Source of the DNA: Calvatia gigantea
Taxonomy: Eukaryota; Basidiomycota; Agaricomycetes; Agaricales; Lycoperdaceae
DNA: 64,000 bases
Assembly (NCBI GenBank): GCA_025093985.1
Contig: JACAAK010000005.1
Span: 2,294,001 to 2,358,000, forward strand
Direction of reading: 5' to 3'
Shown: positions 49,601 to 61,738 of the stretch, one piece after another
Position numbering within the stretch: the stretch's first letter is position 1
Layout of the letters: every line of letters starts with the position of its first letter
Made by a program: the position numbers and the translations under genes
Notes under the pieces: model-generated
Seen by the model: only the letters and a program-made list of their open reading frames with translations
What the model was told of the DNA's origin: nothing
Database searches by the model: none

Positions 49601-52580
49601 TATCGTCGCCGAAATTAGCCTCCACAATTGAAAGCCAATAGAGGGCTGGCACTCACGCTTGACGCTTCGCTTCCTTCTTAGGCAACGACTTCAAATACTC
49701 ATGCGACACCAAATCATGCCACTCCCACTTTCCAGGCGCACCCTTCCCCATCGCAGTCTGGAACGTCCTCAATTGAGCATAGCTTTGAAGGTTCTTGATA
49801 GTCTCAATCGCTTCCTTGAGGAATTCCGCATCAGGATTTTCTTCTTCCGTTTTCTCAAGGATGGCCTCGAGCAGAACTGGGTATTTTTGCAAATGGTCCG
49901 AAGGGCGATTCAAGAAATGCTTAAGATCCAAGCGGATGGAATCTCCTTGGCGCCCAGACTTCATGGAACATTCCTATGTTCATATTAAATCTAGGTTGAC
50001 AAGGAAAGGCGGAAAAAAGGGTTACCTCGAGGAAAAACCTGAATCTGCCATTGTTTTCCACCTCATCTTTCAGCCTCTTCTCTGCCAGGGTATGATGTCC
50101 GATATACGTAGGGTATGCCAAACGGAATTCCACCGCTGCGTTCAAAAAGATGTCCCCGATTCTTTGGATGATAGGCCCCTGTTCACGTTGGCGAACATAT
50201 AGAACCTCCAATAACCTACGGTTGCACTCCCGCAGATCAAGAATGTTTCCAAAGACATCATCAATAAACTCCTCCAGCTGTTCAGGGGGTAAAATGGGCG
50301 GCTCCGCCGAGCGCAACGGCTTAATAAACACAGTTTCGACGGTATCGAGGTCTCTAATGTATTGTTCCTCTTTGCTGATGAGTTGGTGGATGATTCTGCG
50401 ACACCGCTCCAGTTAGACTAATAAAGTCTAATAATGAACTTTAGAGAGGCTCACGATTGACGACCGATTTCATTTTCGGGCAAAGCGCTGAGCACGGATT
50501 CGTCAATACCCTCTGTCCATGATTCTTTCTTATCCTCCGTAGGTGCTTCGGCCGCGATCGATAAAGTAGCAAAGATAGCGGTTTTCTTGATAATAAAAAA
50601 TCATTTCGAGTTAAACTCCGAAGGAGACATGTTTGAAAACTTATACTCACTCGTCTTGGGCATGAGAACGAGTAACACGGTGGCCCGTCAGGTCCAGCAT
50701 CTGCACAACTTGGTGAATAGCACCGTGTGAGCATTGTCACTAAACCTGTCGGCAGCTCCTCCCGTTCGAAAATAGCTTCAGATCCTCCTTCTTGTTCGTC
50801 GAAAAACATGAATACATCTTCCACCCCATCCTGGAGAATGCGTCCTCCCCATTCAACTTCGAAGAAGAACAGCTGGTTTTGAAGCGTCCGTGCTACTTGG
50901 AGTGCAACACGTCTGTCGTTCGTGGACATGTTGTAGTTGATGGCTAAGTCACGTTGGATAAGGCTCTGGATGGTGGACTGTACGAAGAAGGCTGATCAAC
51001 ATCACATGGGAGGACTACGTTTCATAATAGATACTGACCACAATATCCTTGCCTGTAAACGCACGAGGATACGGAATGCTACCCTTCACATGAGTCCCCC
51101 TCGGTATTTTGTCACGAAGTTGAACAGCAATATGGGAAAGAAGGAAATAGCTGACAAAACGACTCTCATCCTCCTCGTCGCCTTCCCAGAATTGCTCGCC
51201 CCCATCTTGATTTCCGACCTCTTCTTGATTCCCGAACTCGGCGACAGAACGTAACATCTCAGTGGGACGATGAACGGGATCGCCAGAGCGGATCATTTCG
51301 CCATCATCCATGATGTGCTCTTGGATTGGAGATGCAACAAAACTGTCCTCATTTGGGCTGTGCGGAATTAGGTGCGCGCTGGAACCCGCATACGTGGATC
51401 CTCCGGCGCTTAAACCATTACTGCTCATGCTAGGAGTAGGGACGAATGTCGTAGTATCCCAGTTGAGACGAGCTGGAGGTACTCCGAGCCAAACCCGAGT
51501 CGCTGTCTGGATAAGTCGTGAGTAATCAAAATATGATCGAAGCTTGAGAAACCTACATGGGCTAAGTGCGTCGGATCGAGCGGACATCACATCTTGGGAA
51601 ATCTCGGGTTGGGGCATTATATACTCGCTGCTCGGGGATTTGTGCACAGTGTGAGCAACACCGAGCGAATGCGGAGGAGTGTGATGGTACGAAGGACGCT
51701 GTTGTGAAGCCATCGCCTGAGATTGACTATAATAACGACTGTTGTCGACGACCCGCCCTCCGTCGACATTATACACATTGACTTGAGGAGAATGAGGGTT
51801 GCTCCTCGAGCTCTGAGGGATCCGCGAAGTCGGAGAGTAGGTCAATGAGTATCCGTCATTTTCAGTATTGTAGGGGACCTTTTCCGGAGGGTAACCGCTA
51901 CTAATGCTGGATGAGCTCGGATAGGACGGGAGGACATGCGTAGGCGATGGGCGAGGGTTAGAGGGTAAACCCGGCAGAGGTTGACGACCGTATGACGATC
52001 CCGGAGGATGTTGACCAGGTGTATTAGGAAGAAGGCGGCGCCCAGACGCAGAAGAAGTCATAGCCTTTTTGAGCAAATCGCCAGAGTTAGTTGACCCTAT
52101 CGAGGTGTAGGAGTCAGAACTGTAATGGCGTCCGGAGGCTTCATAGAAGGGCTCAGGTTCCGGCATTGAGAAAGGAGCAGTTGTCGAGGTAGTACTTGAG
52201 GAGCTTCCGGGCGTGGGCGGAAGTCTTCTTACCCCGCTTGGACGAGAAGTGGGACGACTGCTTGTCGGAGACGGATCTACGGCAGTATAAGTCAACAAAC
52301 GATGTGCAAAAGGTGCCACATACAACTATGCGAACTTGAAGGCGAAGTAGGGGTGAAACCGGCAGAATAAGAAGACTTGTTGACAGCTGGATCTACGTTC
52401 CCATTGCCATTGCTTAGGGGCATCGCCATAAACGCGATAAATTTGGTCGAGGTCGGAACCATCTCTCAGCGACAGTGATGGGCCTTCTGAATCAAAGCCA
52501 GCGAGGACGTCATTGTACAATTTCTGAAGGTCTTCATCTACAGGTGAACGCGGACGTGTTGCGGAGGGCGCTGGCGGCAT
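46634..52580 (-). CDS. ROM1/ROM2-type Rho guanine-nucleotide exchange factor
   Basis: This is a many-exon gene for a Rho1 activator of the cell-wall integrity pathway, acting at the cell cortex. From ATG 52580 it reads a disordered Ser/Pro-rich N-terminus (to about 51100). A DEP domain follows (VARTLQNQLFFFEVEWGGRI, ~51060-50700). Then come two DH-like modules. The first contains EQLEEFIDDVFGNILDLREC and HFLNRPSDHLQKYPVLLEAI (~50450-49660). The second contains FELIKGEMAYVRDLENI and NFINRPIPRLLRYELLLKDI (~49600-48830). A PH region (KLLRQPDGGLEWSGWGELFV) precedes a CNH domain (~48600-46850, VEVRHIETGRL-like near the end), and the tail is Pro-rich. Near 52430 the N-terminal frame appears to shift by one base. 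Exon boundaries were not all resolved. Confidence 0.87.
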
Positions 52581-53449
52581 GACTCGTGAGCAAAGGCCTC
52601 AAGCAAGTCTGCGTTGGAGGCAACTTCTGCGTGGATGGAGTGGGATTGATGGCTCAGATGATCTATCAGTACGTCGTGGGGTCAGCAGGCGTCAAAACAC
52701 AGCCGCTCGTGGTGGGAGAAACAGAGAAAGAAACAGTGTGTTGGGTTGACTGTGATAGTCAGCAGTGGGAGATCATATGCAACCTTGCTGCCATGGCCCA
52801 CCTTCCAGAAATGGACACCCAGCGCTAGGCGGCCCAGCGGAGAAAATACCCAAAATAACTAAAATATATTATGCATATCACTGATTCCACGGCCGAGTTC
52901 AGTCAAAGACGCCGCGCTATGAAATTTCTCCTTGCCCAGCATAACACGTGGAATGTAGCCTTTCACCGTGCCCCCATTCTCTGGGCTAACTCTCGCGAGA
53001 ACCTCTGGTTCACAAAACAGCTCCAACGACCTCGTCTTCTTTTGGCCGCAGCTGGACACGCCATAACTAGTAGCACTCGGCGACTAACCCGCACCGACCT
53101 GGAGCTAGCTACTAGCCGTCGCTGAATATAAACCCCGATTGTCGTGTTCTGCCAAAGGGGGCAGAAAGGGCATGACAACAGAAAATCCCTATCTCGAACG
53201 AAGTTACATTTACAATCCCTCTAAAACCACCACAGCTGTTGAGTAGTATATTGAGTAGTTCATGAAACTCGAAGAAGAACAGATGTATTGCCGGAGTTGC
53301 CAGAAAGGGCAACAGGCAAGCGACAACGTGACGTAGATCATCATCACCACCCTCATCATCATCCATCAACGCAGACATAATATATCATTACTCTCATTAG
53401 CATCAGTAGCACATACTCTTCAATTCTGAGAACAAGACTCGATTGAACA
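52581..53449. promoter_or_regulatory. shared intergenic region of two divergent genes
   Basis: These 869 bp separate the ATGs of the RhoGEF (-) and the UBX protein (+), so both promoters must lie here. Short frames show no domain. I assigned no specific element. Confidence 0.45.
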
Positions 53450-54938
53450 ATGCCTTCCGACAAGGATACACTCCTCAGCATGGGCTTTGACCCAGCAAGA
53501 GTCGAATGTTCGCACTCTTTTTCTTCTTAGCCACTAAGCCTCGTACTGACCTCACACTAACCTTCACTCAGGGGCTCTCAAAGCGACGGGGGGAAAGGGT
53601 TTACAACCTGCAATGGACCACATCCTCGCAAATGAAGGGAACCCTGTTCCAGATTTGAACGCTGTGTCAGAATCTAGCTCTAGTCGTGCACCCCCTGACC
53701 AACCGATGGATGAAGACGAAGACGATCTTGAGGCTCTCCGAAGTCTGGGAGTGAAGGGTGCTGCTGCGGCCGCTGCGGCCAGTGCTACAGAAGCCGAAGC
53801 CAAGGTATGTAATCTCGGTTTCACACAGGGGCTCGTATGATAATTGACCCCAATCACGCAGAGTATCAAATGCTCGCAGTGTGGCAAGATTTTCAAAAAT
53901 ACTGCTCTCGCCAACTATCACGCAGAGAAGAGTGGCCATGATCAATTCGAAGAATCCACGGAAGAGGTCAATTCGCACATGCTCCAACTTGGCGTCGAAC
54001 TCATTCGTGGTTACCTCAGATCAAACCCTTAACAGAGGAAGAGAAGAAACAGAAACTAGAGGAGCTCAAAGAAAAGATGGCGGCGAAACGAGCTCTGAAA
54101 GCAGAACAAGACGCTAAGGAAGCCAAAGCCAATGAGGCCATCCGGCGAAAAGCCGGCAAAGTTGGCTCTTCTTCCTACATTCATTATTCCTCTCTGACAG
54201 AGTGTTCAGGATCTGAACCAAATTCGAGAAGAGCTCAAACTCAAAGAAGTACAACAAGAGGTAGAACGGAAAAAACGAGGTCGGAAGTTCACTCTCCTAC
54301 ATCACTACACCCCACTAATCTCTACAACGCAGAGAAAGTCGAAGATGCCCGTGCCAGAGCTGCAGTCAAGGCACAAATCGAAGCAGACAGAAAGGCTCTG
54401 GCAGAGAAACAAGCCAGGGAAAAGGCTCTCCGCGAAGGCCGTGCCGATACCGCTACTCCAGTAGAAGTACCCAAGCCTGCTGCTGCTGCCGCTGCCGCTG
54501 CCGGTACGGCAAGTCGGGACTTTAAGGACACTCGGCTACAGATCCGCATGTCTGGTGGTGGGCAACCATATACGACGAACCCTGTCCAGTGATGCACGTA
54601 AGGCGTCATCTAAAATGTCATACATGGGCCGTTGATCACCAAATCCTCCAGCTCTCCGAGAGGTGGCAGAATACTTGGCGGGTCAAGATCTAGCAGTAGA
54701 TGTGGAGACTGTAACGCTTGCGCAGCATTTTCCCAGGTGCGCCATGGTGTGCTCTCTCGGTGATGATCATCCCTGAACACGTCTACCCAACAGGAAAGCT
54801 TTCACTCGCGCCGACTTCTCAAAATCTCTTCGGGACTTGGGACTGACTCCTTCCGCCGTAAGCCAGCTCAGACATCGCTATATCCATCCCCGACAATTTC
54901 TCAGCCCAAAATATAGGTTCTCATCGGCAACACCTTGA
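53450..54938 (+). CDS. UBXN1: UBA / C2H2 / UBX-domain protein (UBXN1-like), probable frameshift
   Basis: This is a cofactor of the AAA ATPase Cdc48/p97 that bridges it to ubiquitinated clients. ATG 53450 opens MPSDKDTLLSMGFDPARVE. After a short intron the frame continues WALKATGGKGLQPAMDHIL, a clear UBA domain. A C2H2 finger follows (CSQCGKIFKNTALANYHAEK, ~53870), then a long Lys/Glu coiled coil, a poly-Ala linker and a UBX domain (SRDFKDTRLQIRM, then REVAEYLAGQDLAVDVETVT, then FTRADFSKSLRDLGLTPSA). The gene ends VLIGNTL at 54938. The UBX strand TTTLSSDAP is read only if one A near 54577-54580 is ignored; as given, the frame hits TGA at 54591. At least six short introns are present. Confidence 0.82.
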
Positions 54939-55008
54939 ACTGTTCATAAATGGTCATAAATACAATCCACATGTACTGATAGCAATATAAAGTCCCCATA
55001 AACATTGA

Positions 55009-56707
55009 CTACGCATAATCAAGGATCGTTATCCGACCGTCCACATGTCCAATCGCAATCTTCCCTTCTTCCTCTTGCAGCACAATTCTCGTCCACTCGT
55101 CCCGTTCACTAATCACGTAAACAGAAGTTTCTCGAGCCGCCGAACCGACCTCCCCTCCATCCCCATTATCTAGTTGCCCATCCACTCTAGTGCCTGCCAA
55201 TCGTTGTCCGAAGTTACTATGACCAAAATAGCTTTCGGTGTGGCTGTCGATATATATAATCGTTCCATGAGAACCAACTGCTATATCATATGTCGCCATA
55301 AGTCGGATAGGTGACCCGATCACTTGAGAGACGAGAGGCGGAAAAGCATACGGTAAATTCAACCTGCTTACTGGTAGATTTGGGTCAAACGAATCATTCG
55401 GGTTGAGTACGTAACGATGTAGGAGATTAACGGGCTAGAGAACTTCACGTCAGCACTTGAGGAAGGAATTCGTGAAAATTGCAAGCGCCTTACCCAAGGG
55501 TGGATGGATCCATACCGTAGTACTAAATGCGCAGGCTTGACCGGATTGAGAGAGTTATCCACCGGACGAGATATTGATATCGAATCCACTTTATACTGCC
55601 ACCTGTGACTTGCAACCGGTTCTATTTGCACGCTGGTGTCTATTGGTGTAGGAAGTGGGTAAAGTTCCAGCGTCGTGCTTCTCGCTACCGTGACCCAACC
55701 ATGGCCCTCGAGAATACTCAAAATCTTCTCAGGCTGCTGGGAATACGGAATAAGCGGTCCAGTAAGAAGAAAGGCAGGCAGAGGGAAAGAAAGATTTAAC
55801 TACCTGCATGTTACCCTCAGGATTAATCAACTCTATCCGGGCCCGCGGCCGCTCGAAATGATACAGGAAAGCCCTTCCCATGTCATCCTGGGTCAACACC
55901 AAATCCCCAACCAACATCATATTCCCAGCAGCTCTATCATCCAAAACCGCCACATTAACGCAAGCTTGCGCTGGACTCCTCGAAACACCTCCATTTGCAC
56001 TTTCATTTCCGCTTCCTCTCGCGACTGGGTCAATGTCGATTAAGCAAATCCTTAGAAACGCATACCGACACGTCAGAACACGCCAGGGCAACACGATAAA
56101 AAGAATCCAGCGCACTCTGGAGTTTTCACCGCGACGACAGCCCGACCTGTGGAGAGATTGTTGAATGCCATCCCAGCGAAGCGGTGTAAGATGCGCCTAG
56201 CGATGCAAACGGGAGGATCTTGTTTGAGGTCCCAGCATTGGATAGTAAATGCGCGCAGGCCGTTGGTTCGTGTCATTGCTAGAGACAGCAGCCAGTTTTC
56301 GCCATTCCGAGAGAAAAAATTTAGCGCAATTATCCGAGATTCTGGGACGGCGGTAAATGTGAGGCTGCTGGTTAGAACGGGTTCCCTTGAGATCCAGTTC
56401 CATCTGTATCTCTCGGCTTTGAATGCTAAATTTTCTAATTCTTTGGCATCAAGTGTTTCAAGAGATCGCCCGGAAAGTCCGGGAAGCGGGATATTGTGTT
56501 GCAGGAAATGACGTAGAATATAGGCATTCCAAAGTGCATGGGTCTCCGTGACGTGGAGGTAGTCTTTACTAACCTATCCCGAAATAACGTTACTCAATAA
56601 CAGCTACTCGGATACAGTACGCTCACTAGTCTAACTCGAAGTATGTCGGGTATCGTCAAATGCGAGAGTATGATGGGGAGGACGTCTAGTGGTAGAGGAG
56701 ACACCAT
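55009..56707 (-). CDS. F-box protein with a C-terminal propeller-like region
   Basis: ATG 56707 opens MVSPLPLDVLPIILSHLTIP, an F-box. An intron follows (from about 56634, GTGAGC), after which the frame resumes VSKDYLHVTETHALWNAYIL and completes the F-box-like helices. The remaining ~450 residues contain regularly spaced beta-rich segments (for example FSRNGENWLLSLAMT, CVNVAVLDDRAAGNMMLVGD and the ending EEGKIAIGHVDGRITILDYA), suggesting a WD40-like propeller, though no canonical WD repeats are visible. By family role it would be a substrate adaptor of an SCF ubiquitin ligase; the substrate is unknown. It converges on the UBX gene, 70 bp from its stop. Several short introns are present. Confidence 0.78.
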
Positions 56708-56711
56708 CCCT

Positions 56712-57418
56712 TCAGGGCCAGGGCGGAGCCAACACAGAAAAGAGGGGGGAGGGGGGAAAGAGAAGCCAGGGAAGCCAGAAGCCAGAAGAGAGCGACAATA
56801 TCGTTTCTGAAGCTGTCGAGGCAACTGTTATATATTCCGCAACCAGGCCTCTAGGGTAATCCCAGGCTCCAGTGGTAGCGTCGATCATCTTATACACGAA
56901 ATCCTCCCCGGCTCCGGAAGTAAAGTCGAAACCCGCCAATCCTTGGTAACTGTGCAATGCCCTAAGCGCGGTCCGCATTCCCATACATGACCGTAATTCA
57001 AAGCGTGTGTATCCAAGCATTAACTTTCCCTCGATTTTCGCGCGCATATCGTCCCTTCGTCGGAAGGGTAGAACAGGGAGGTTAATGTGATTCAAACCGG
57101 GTTTGCGCAGAAAGGAACCTGAACCCACCTATGGCGTGGTTACACTGTTATGCCCATTTCCGTCGCCTGCATCAGAAGAGTACGAAATAAACGGGATCAA
57201 GTTGAATGGCCGTGTCAGATTACCTAGATCTTCCAAAAGCAGGGCCTTTCGACGAAATCGCACCTTCCCACTACTACCATAGCTGCCGATGAATGACTTT
57301 TCCGTTGGTCCCTTCGAGACTCCCGAATCCTGGGGAAATGGTCTATGTGACGCTCGGTGTTCATACGAGAGTTACGGAAGGTGAAGACACTAGACAAATT
57401 GGAACGGGCTAGGAGCAT
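56712..57418 (-). CDS. uncharacterised gene, possibly mitochondrial, structure uncertain
   Basis: A start at 57418 gives MLLARSNLSSVFTFRNS, which resembles a mitochondrial targeting peptide, followed by an intron (GTATGA..CAG). The next segment, including KSFIGSYGSSGKVRFRRKAL, runs on in one frame through 57128-56850 (RAKIEGKLMLGYTRFELRSC and ALRALHSYQGLAGFDFTSGA). However, an in-frame TAG lies near 57132, and the first splice does not keep phase as I read it. The frame ends four bases before the F-box ATG. I recognise no domain. It is either a real gene with exons I have mis-drawn or a damaged one. Confidence 0.4.
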
Positions 57419-57600
57419 AACATTTGCGGCGATCCCTCAGGCCTGAAGAAGTCAACTGAAATCTCCAGGAGCGGGTGATACGATTCACTGTCATCTTATC
57501 TCAGGATCATGAACTTCGGGCAACAAAAGCATCTGTTTCCAGAAAACGCGTGGCTAGCCTGATCCAGGTGCCTGCCTCTACACGGGGTGATCGGGGGTCC

Positions 57601-58573
57601 CTAGTAGTTGGTGTCCTCTGAGGGAGTCCGCTCGTGAGTATGCTCAGCACCGGGGGAGGACTGAGTAGCCTCGATAATCTGCGCAGCGCAAGTAACTTGA
57701 ACCGTTAACCACATATCCCAAAGGGGACTGTTTATGCACATGGAGTTCCCGTAAAGCTCCAAGTCAGGGCGCAAAAAATGGTTGCCCGTTGGGCAACGGC
57801 AAGTTGGCGACACCTCAGATTAGCTTACTAATCGGCGGTACTTACCTCCAGGCTCCCAGTGGTCTCACCCCTCAGGTGACGGACAAAAAATGTGCGATCA
57901 AAACGCAGTCTCGAATGAATCATCTTCAACCAGATGACATCCTACGGTCCGGTGATTGCACCTCGATCTCAGCTAAATCGCGCTGATTACCCCGACGGGG
58001 ATGACGCTTCCACGGGACTGCAGGTTGCTTTGTTTCGTACATACTCGACCAAAACCCAGGAGCTCCCGTGTCCAACTTGACAAGAAGTTGATTGATACAC
58101 TTAATTTCCCTAAGATTTCGTGTCATACAAAAGAAGGAATCCTCAGGTATCAAATTGACGAACCGGTGGGCTGCACAGCCAAACGCGAGTACTTGAACGT
58201 CGTGAGTTGACTGAGTTTTGTGAGGACAGGTCTTGGACATGAACACCATATTTAGGGTCCAACATTACATAAGCCATAAACGAGATCTCGATGAAGAATA
58301 TATTTGATTTAATGTTTTTCCATTTAATGTTTTTCCATATCCGAAATAGTCGGTCGGAGTGCGTCGGACTGCGTGCGTCACTCGGTATAAGGGAATATTG
58401 GACCCACATACCCAGGGAATGACGTACACAGGTAGGGGCCCTAAGTAATAAGAAAGGACCAGGAAACGACGTGCAACACATGTACATGGGTCCGGAGGCG
58501 TTGACAAAGCGTTGGACTCAGCAGAGGCAGGAGTATGCGGAAGGGAGAATAGTAACCAAAAAGCCCAAATCAT
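57601..58573 (-). CDS. possible small secreted protein gene, exons unresolved
   Basis: A start at 58573 gives MIWAFWLLFSLPHTPASAES, a plausible signal peptide, followed by a Cys-containing segment (PDPCTCVAR). At the other end a frame of ordinary composition ends GAEHTHERTPSEDTNY with TAG at 57601. The parts between (57926-58249) are in other frames, and I could not find a splice path. Either piece could be chance. I recognise no family. Confidence 0.22.
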
Positions 58574-61500
58574 AACCCTTCAATAAATTTCCTGACTTCA
58601 TCTGCCTTTTGCCTAAACCCAAGCAGTTGCCTTTCTCCATCCCTCTTGAACTTATCATACTCTACCTCCATTTGATACCGTATCCATTCTTCTACCGTCA
58701 TGTCCAACTCTGCTTCTGATAGTGACTGTAATGGCATAAAAGGCAACTTTGACAAGAATGGCGTAAACTCTGGGACTATTTCCTCTGGCGGTGCCTGCCG
58801 AGGTTGAGATGAAGGTGCTCGTTGGGTATCTCCGTTCATATTAGAGGTCGAATTAACCGTTGAATGAGAGAGTGACGGTACGGATGCGGCTGCGGGCGTA
58901 GGCTCAGGGTCTCTATTCCGTGCAGGAGTCGTCGGATTATTAGGTGGTAGTGGTTGGCCTGGCCGGGGATCCGCCGGAATAATGGGTTCAACTTCGAGTT
59001 GAGGAGGCAGCGGAAAAGACGGTATCGGAGTCAAGTCGGGTGTTCGCCCACGAGGTTGGGGAGAGGGGGTTTTGGTCACAAGCCTCGGAGCGAATAACAT
59101 GGCTTCGTCAACTTCGATAACGGGTTGTTCAGTTAGTCCAAGGTCAGCCTGAATATCCATCTCTACGTCTGCCCCCACGTCTGGCTCTGGCTGTGACCCT
59201 AATCCTGTTACTTCCTTGCCATGTTTGAGAAGTTTCAGGTTCATCTTGGGGATGGGTATTTCTTTTGAGATTCCCTCCATCTCCACGTCACTATCTTCCT
59301 TCGCCGGCTTCGCAGTCGATTTGGTTTTGCCTATCGTTTTCTCCTCCGGTGATTCCGTCGGTGTGGGTTCATCCTCCGCGCTCGATTCGACCTGTTTGGC
59401 CTTCCCTTTGACGACCTTCTTTGACTCCACTTTCTTTACTTCCTGCTCCTCCTCGGGATTCGGTTCAATTTCTTCGGCCGTCCCTTTCATAACCCTTGCT
59501 TGAGGCTTATTCTCTTCTTCGATTTCTTGTTCTTCGATTTCTTCCTCCATGATTTCTTCTGGCTCCTCAGTAACTTTGGTCACAGGCTGCGCGCTCTTGG
59601 CTTTGTTCCTGTTTTTCGGTACGACTAATTCCTCAACCTCTTCTTCTTCCATATGCTCCGCTTGTTTGGAGGAAGATTTGGAGACGGGTTTTTTCGACTT
59701 TGTCGGCTTCTTAGCAACGACCGGTTCCTCCAGCTCCTCTGCGTCCGCCCGCATTGGTTCGGCTGGTGGAGACGGCGGGGAAGGTGCTGGTTGTGTTTTC
59801 CGTGCGATCGATTTTGACCTCGGTTTCGTCTTCCGGGTAGGTTGCTGTTGGAACTCGACTTCATTATCTTCCTCCTCTGTAGGAGGGGCGGGTGTCGGAG
59901 TAGCAACAGTCTTCTTAGCCCGTGAAGTTTTTCTTAACTTGGTTGACTTTCCAAGCGCCGCCTGCTCATCCTCGGGCTCAGGTTCTTCTTCTTTAGGAGG
60001 AGAGGTTACTGCCTTCTTAAACCGTGAAGGTTTTTTCGTTAGTGTTGATTTCCCAAGAGCCTCTTGTTCTTCAGACTCGTTCCCGTCATCTGTTGGGGAG
60101 TGTGCGGCTGTCTTCTTCGACCGTGAGGGTTTTTTCGACAATGTCGATTTGCCGAGAGTTGCTTTCTCCTCCGGTTCATCGTCTTCTTCAAGCGAAGGTA
60201 CTGGTGGCTTCTTCGACCGTGAGGGCTTTTTCGTCCGCATCGACTTACCCAGAGTCGACTTGCCAAGTGGTACTTGTTTTTCATCGGGTGTAGAGTCATG
60301 TCCTTCTTCCTCTTCAACAGGGGAAGGGGCTGCGTTCTTACGAGACCGCGAGCCTTTACGCGAGGTACTCGCTTTCGGAGCAATATCATCCGATGCCACC
60401 GGTACTGGTGAGGTCTTCGAAGGTTCTTCCTCACCTTCCTCATCTTCCCCACCCTCTTCATCAACACGCGCCACAGTTTTCTTTGCTTTTGAAGCCTTCC
60501 TCGGTACCGATTTCTTACTCGACCGAGGTCTCTCAGATTTTCTGGCCTTCGGTCGATCCGGCTCTTCCTTCTCCGGTTCTTCTTCTTCCTCTTCTTCATC
60601 TATCACGGGGGCGGCCGCCTTCTTTGTGGTACGGGAAGCTTTCCGTGCAGTCGTGGCTTTCGTTGGAGCTTCGAGCGGCTCGGTTGTGTCTTCAATAATA
60701 TCTTTCATTGTTGAGCGACTACGTCCTCGGGTTTGTGTACGCGTTGCGGTAGTGGATGCTCGAGAGGCTCGTGCAGGATTAGAAACAGAGCGGCCTTTTG
60801 TTGTTGTGGTCACGGTGCTTGCTGGAGGGGAGGTTCCAGTGAAGAAGGGGCAATCACCTCTACGTCCGCGGTGCTCCTCTCTAGATATGGTATAAACGAG
60901 ATATCAGAAATGCGTGCGTGAGAGCCACATACAGAGGGTCGTCTCCGGAGTCCCAAGAGCTTAGGCAAGTTCCGCAATAGAGGCAAGTGGCTAGATCGTC
61001 ATCTTCGTGTTGCGGGGTGAATACAAAACCAGCTTTGGCCATCTGAGATCAATGAAGTGAGACGAAATATATGACACTTTCGATTGAATCCGGACCTTCT
61101 TGGAACTAGCGCCATGATTTTTTGCCTTATCGTGTATCCATCCCTCGCCCGCAGAGTATGTCTGTAGTCTGGCCTTCTCCATTGATTTAGACATGGGTAA
61201 GCGGGTTTTGTCTGGGAATATAAATCTGCCCAAAGAAAGGTTCGGAAACTTGATTCATTCTTCGATACAAGCTTGAACACACCTGCCAGTGCTGTCTAAA
61301 TCCAGCTTCAGCCCGCATCGTACCACAGCCCAGCAGCATGTCTTGGCGCACTTCGAATAATGAATATCAAAAGGATCGTCATCCACCTCCCAACCTCCCA
61401 ACTCCTTCTCGCAAATAAAGCAGATGACACTATCTCGATCGTCGTAGCTCGGGTTATAATAAAAGCCTGCCTCGGCAAGACTCGTTGGATTGGCAAGAAA

Positions 61501-61608
61501 GCTGTCCGGGTGAGGCCATTTGATATTCTTCGATGCACCTGTCTTCGATAAATTCTGTACTCGGACAGGTTTTGTAAAGGACTCAAGACGGTTCTGGAGA
61601 CACTCCAT
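58570..61608 (-). CDS. BIR1: BIR1, survivin-type chromosomal passenger protein
   Basis: This is the inner-centromere subunit that guides Aurora B in mitosis. Four exons (61283-61608, 61096-61225, 60933-61042, 58570-60880) splice in phase to 958 residues, close to yeast Bir1. BIR 1 spans roughly residues 12-105: WPHPDSFLANPTSLAEAGFY, then CFICEKELGGWEVDDDP, then HYSKCAKTCCW, with the CxxC-H-C zinc set. BIR 2 spans roughly 125-200: MAKAGFVFTPQ, CLYCGTCLSSWDSGDDP, EEHRGRRGDCPFF. A ~650-residue linker of repeating acidic and KKPSRSKK-type basic blocks (LGKSTLSKKPSRSKK recurs) follows. A C-terminal helix (ELDMTVEEWIRYQMEVEYDK) is suited to binding the INCENP partner. The linker is rich in kinase-type sites. 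Confidence 0.93.
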
Positions 61609-61738
61609 GGATGGTGGCGGGAACGACGGCCCTGGCAGTCAACGATGAAAGAGTGTGACACCCGAGGTCGCGTCGGTCACGCGTTTCGTCACTTGACCAA
61701 ACGTTGTCACGCGTCGTCCAGTTCTCAGGACTGATGAG
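61609..61738. promoter_or_regulatory. bidirectional BIR1/WAPL promoter with two ACGCGT boxes
   Basis: Only 130 bp separate the two divergent ATGs. ACGCGT occurs at 61679-61684 and again at 61709-61714, exactly 30 bp apart. ACGCGT is the MluI cell-cycle box bound by MBF/DSC1 in ascomycete yeasts; its use here is inferred. Confidence 0.6.

Noticed and set aside
59549..60895. 448-codon open frame on the plus strand opposite BIR1
   Set aside because: It mirrors the repetitive acidic/basic linker of BIR1, is Ser/Phe-rich without domains, and the minus strand carries clear BIR domains with in-phase introns.
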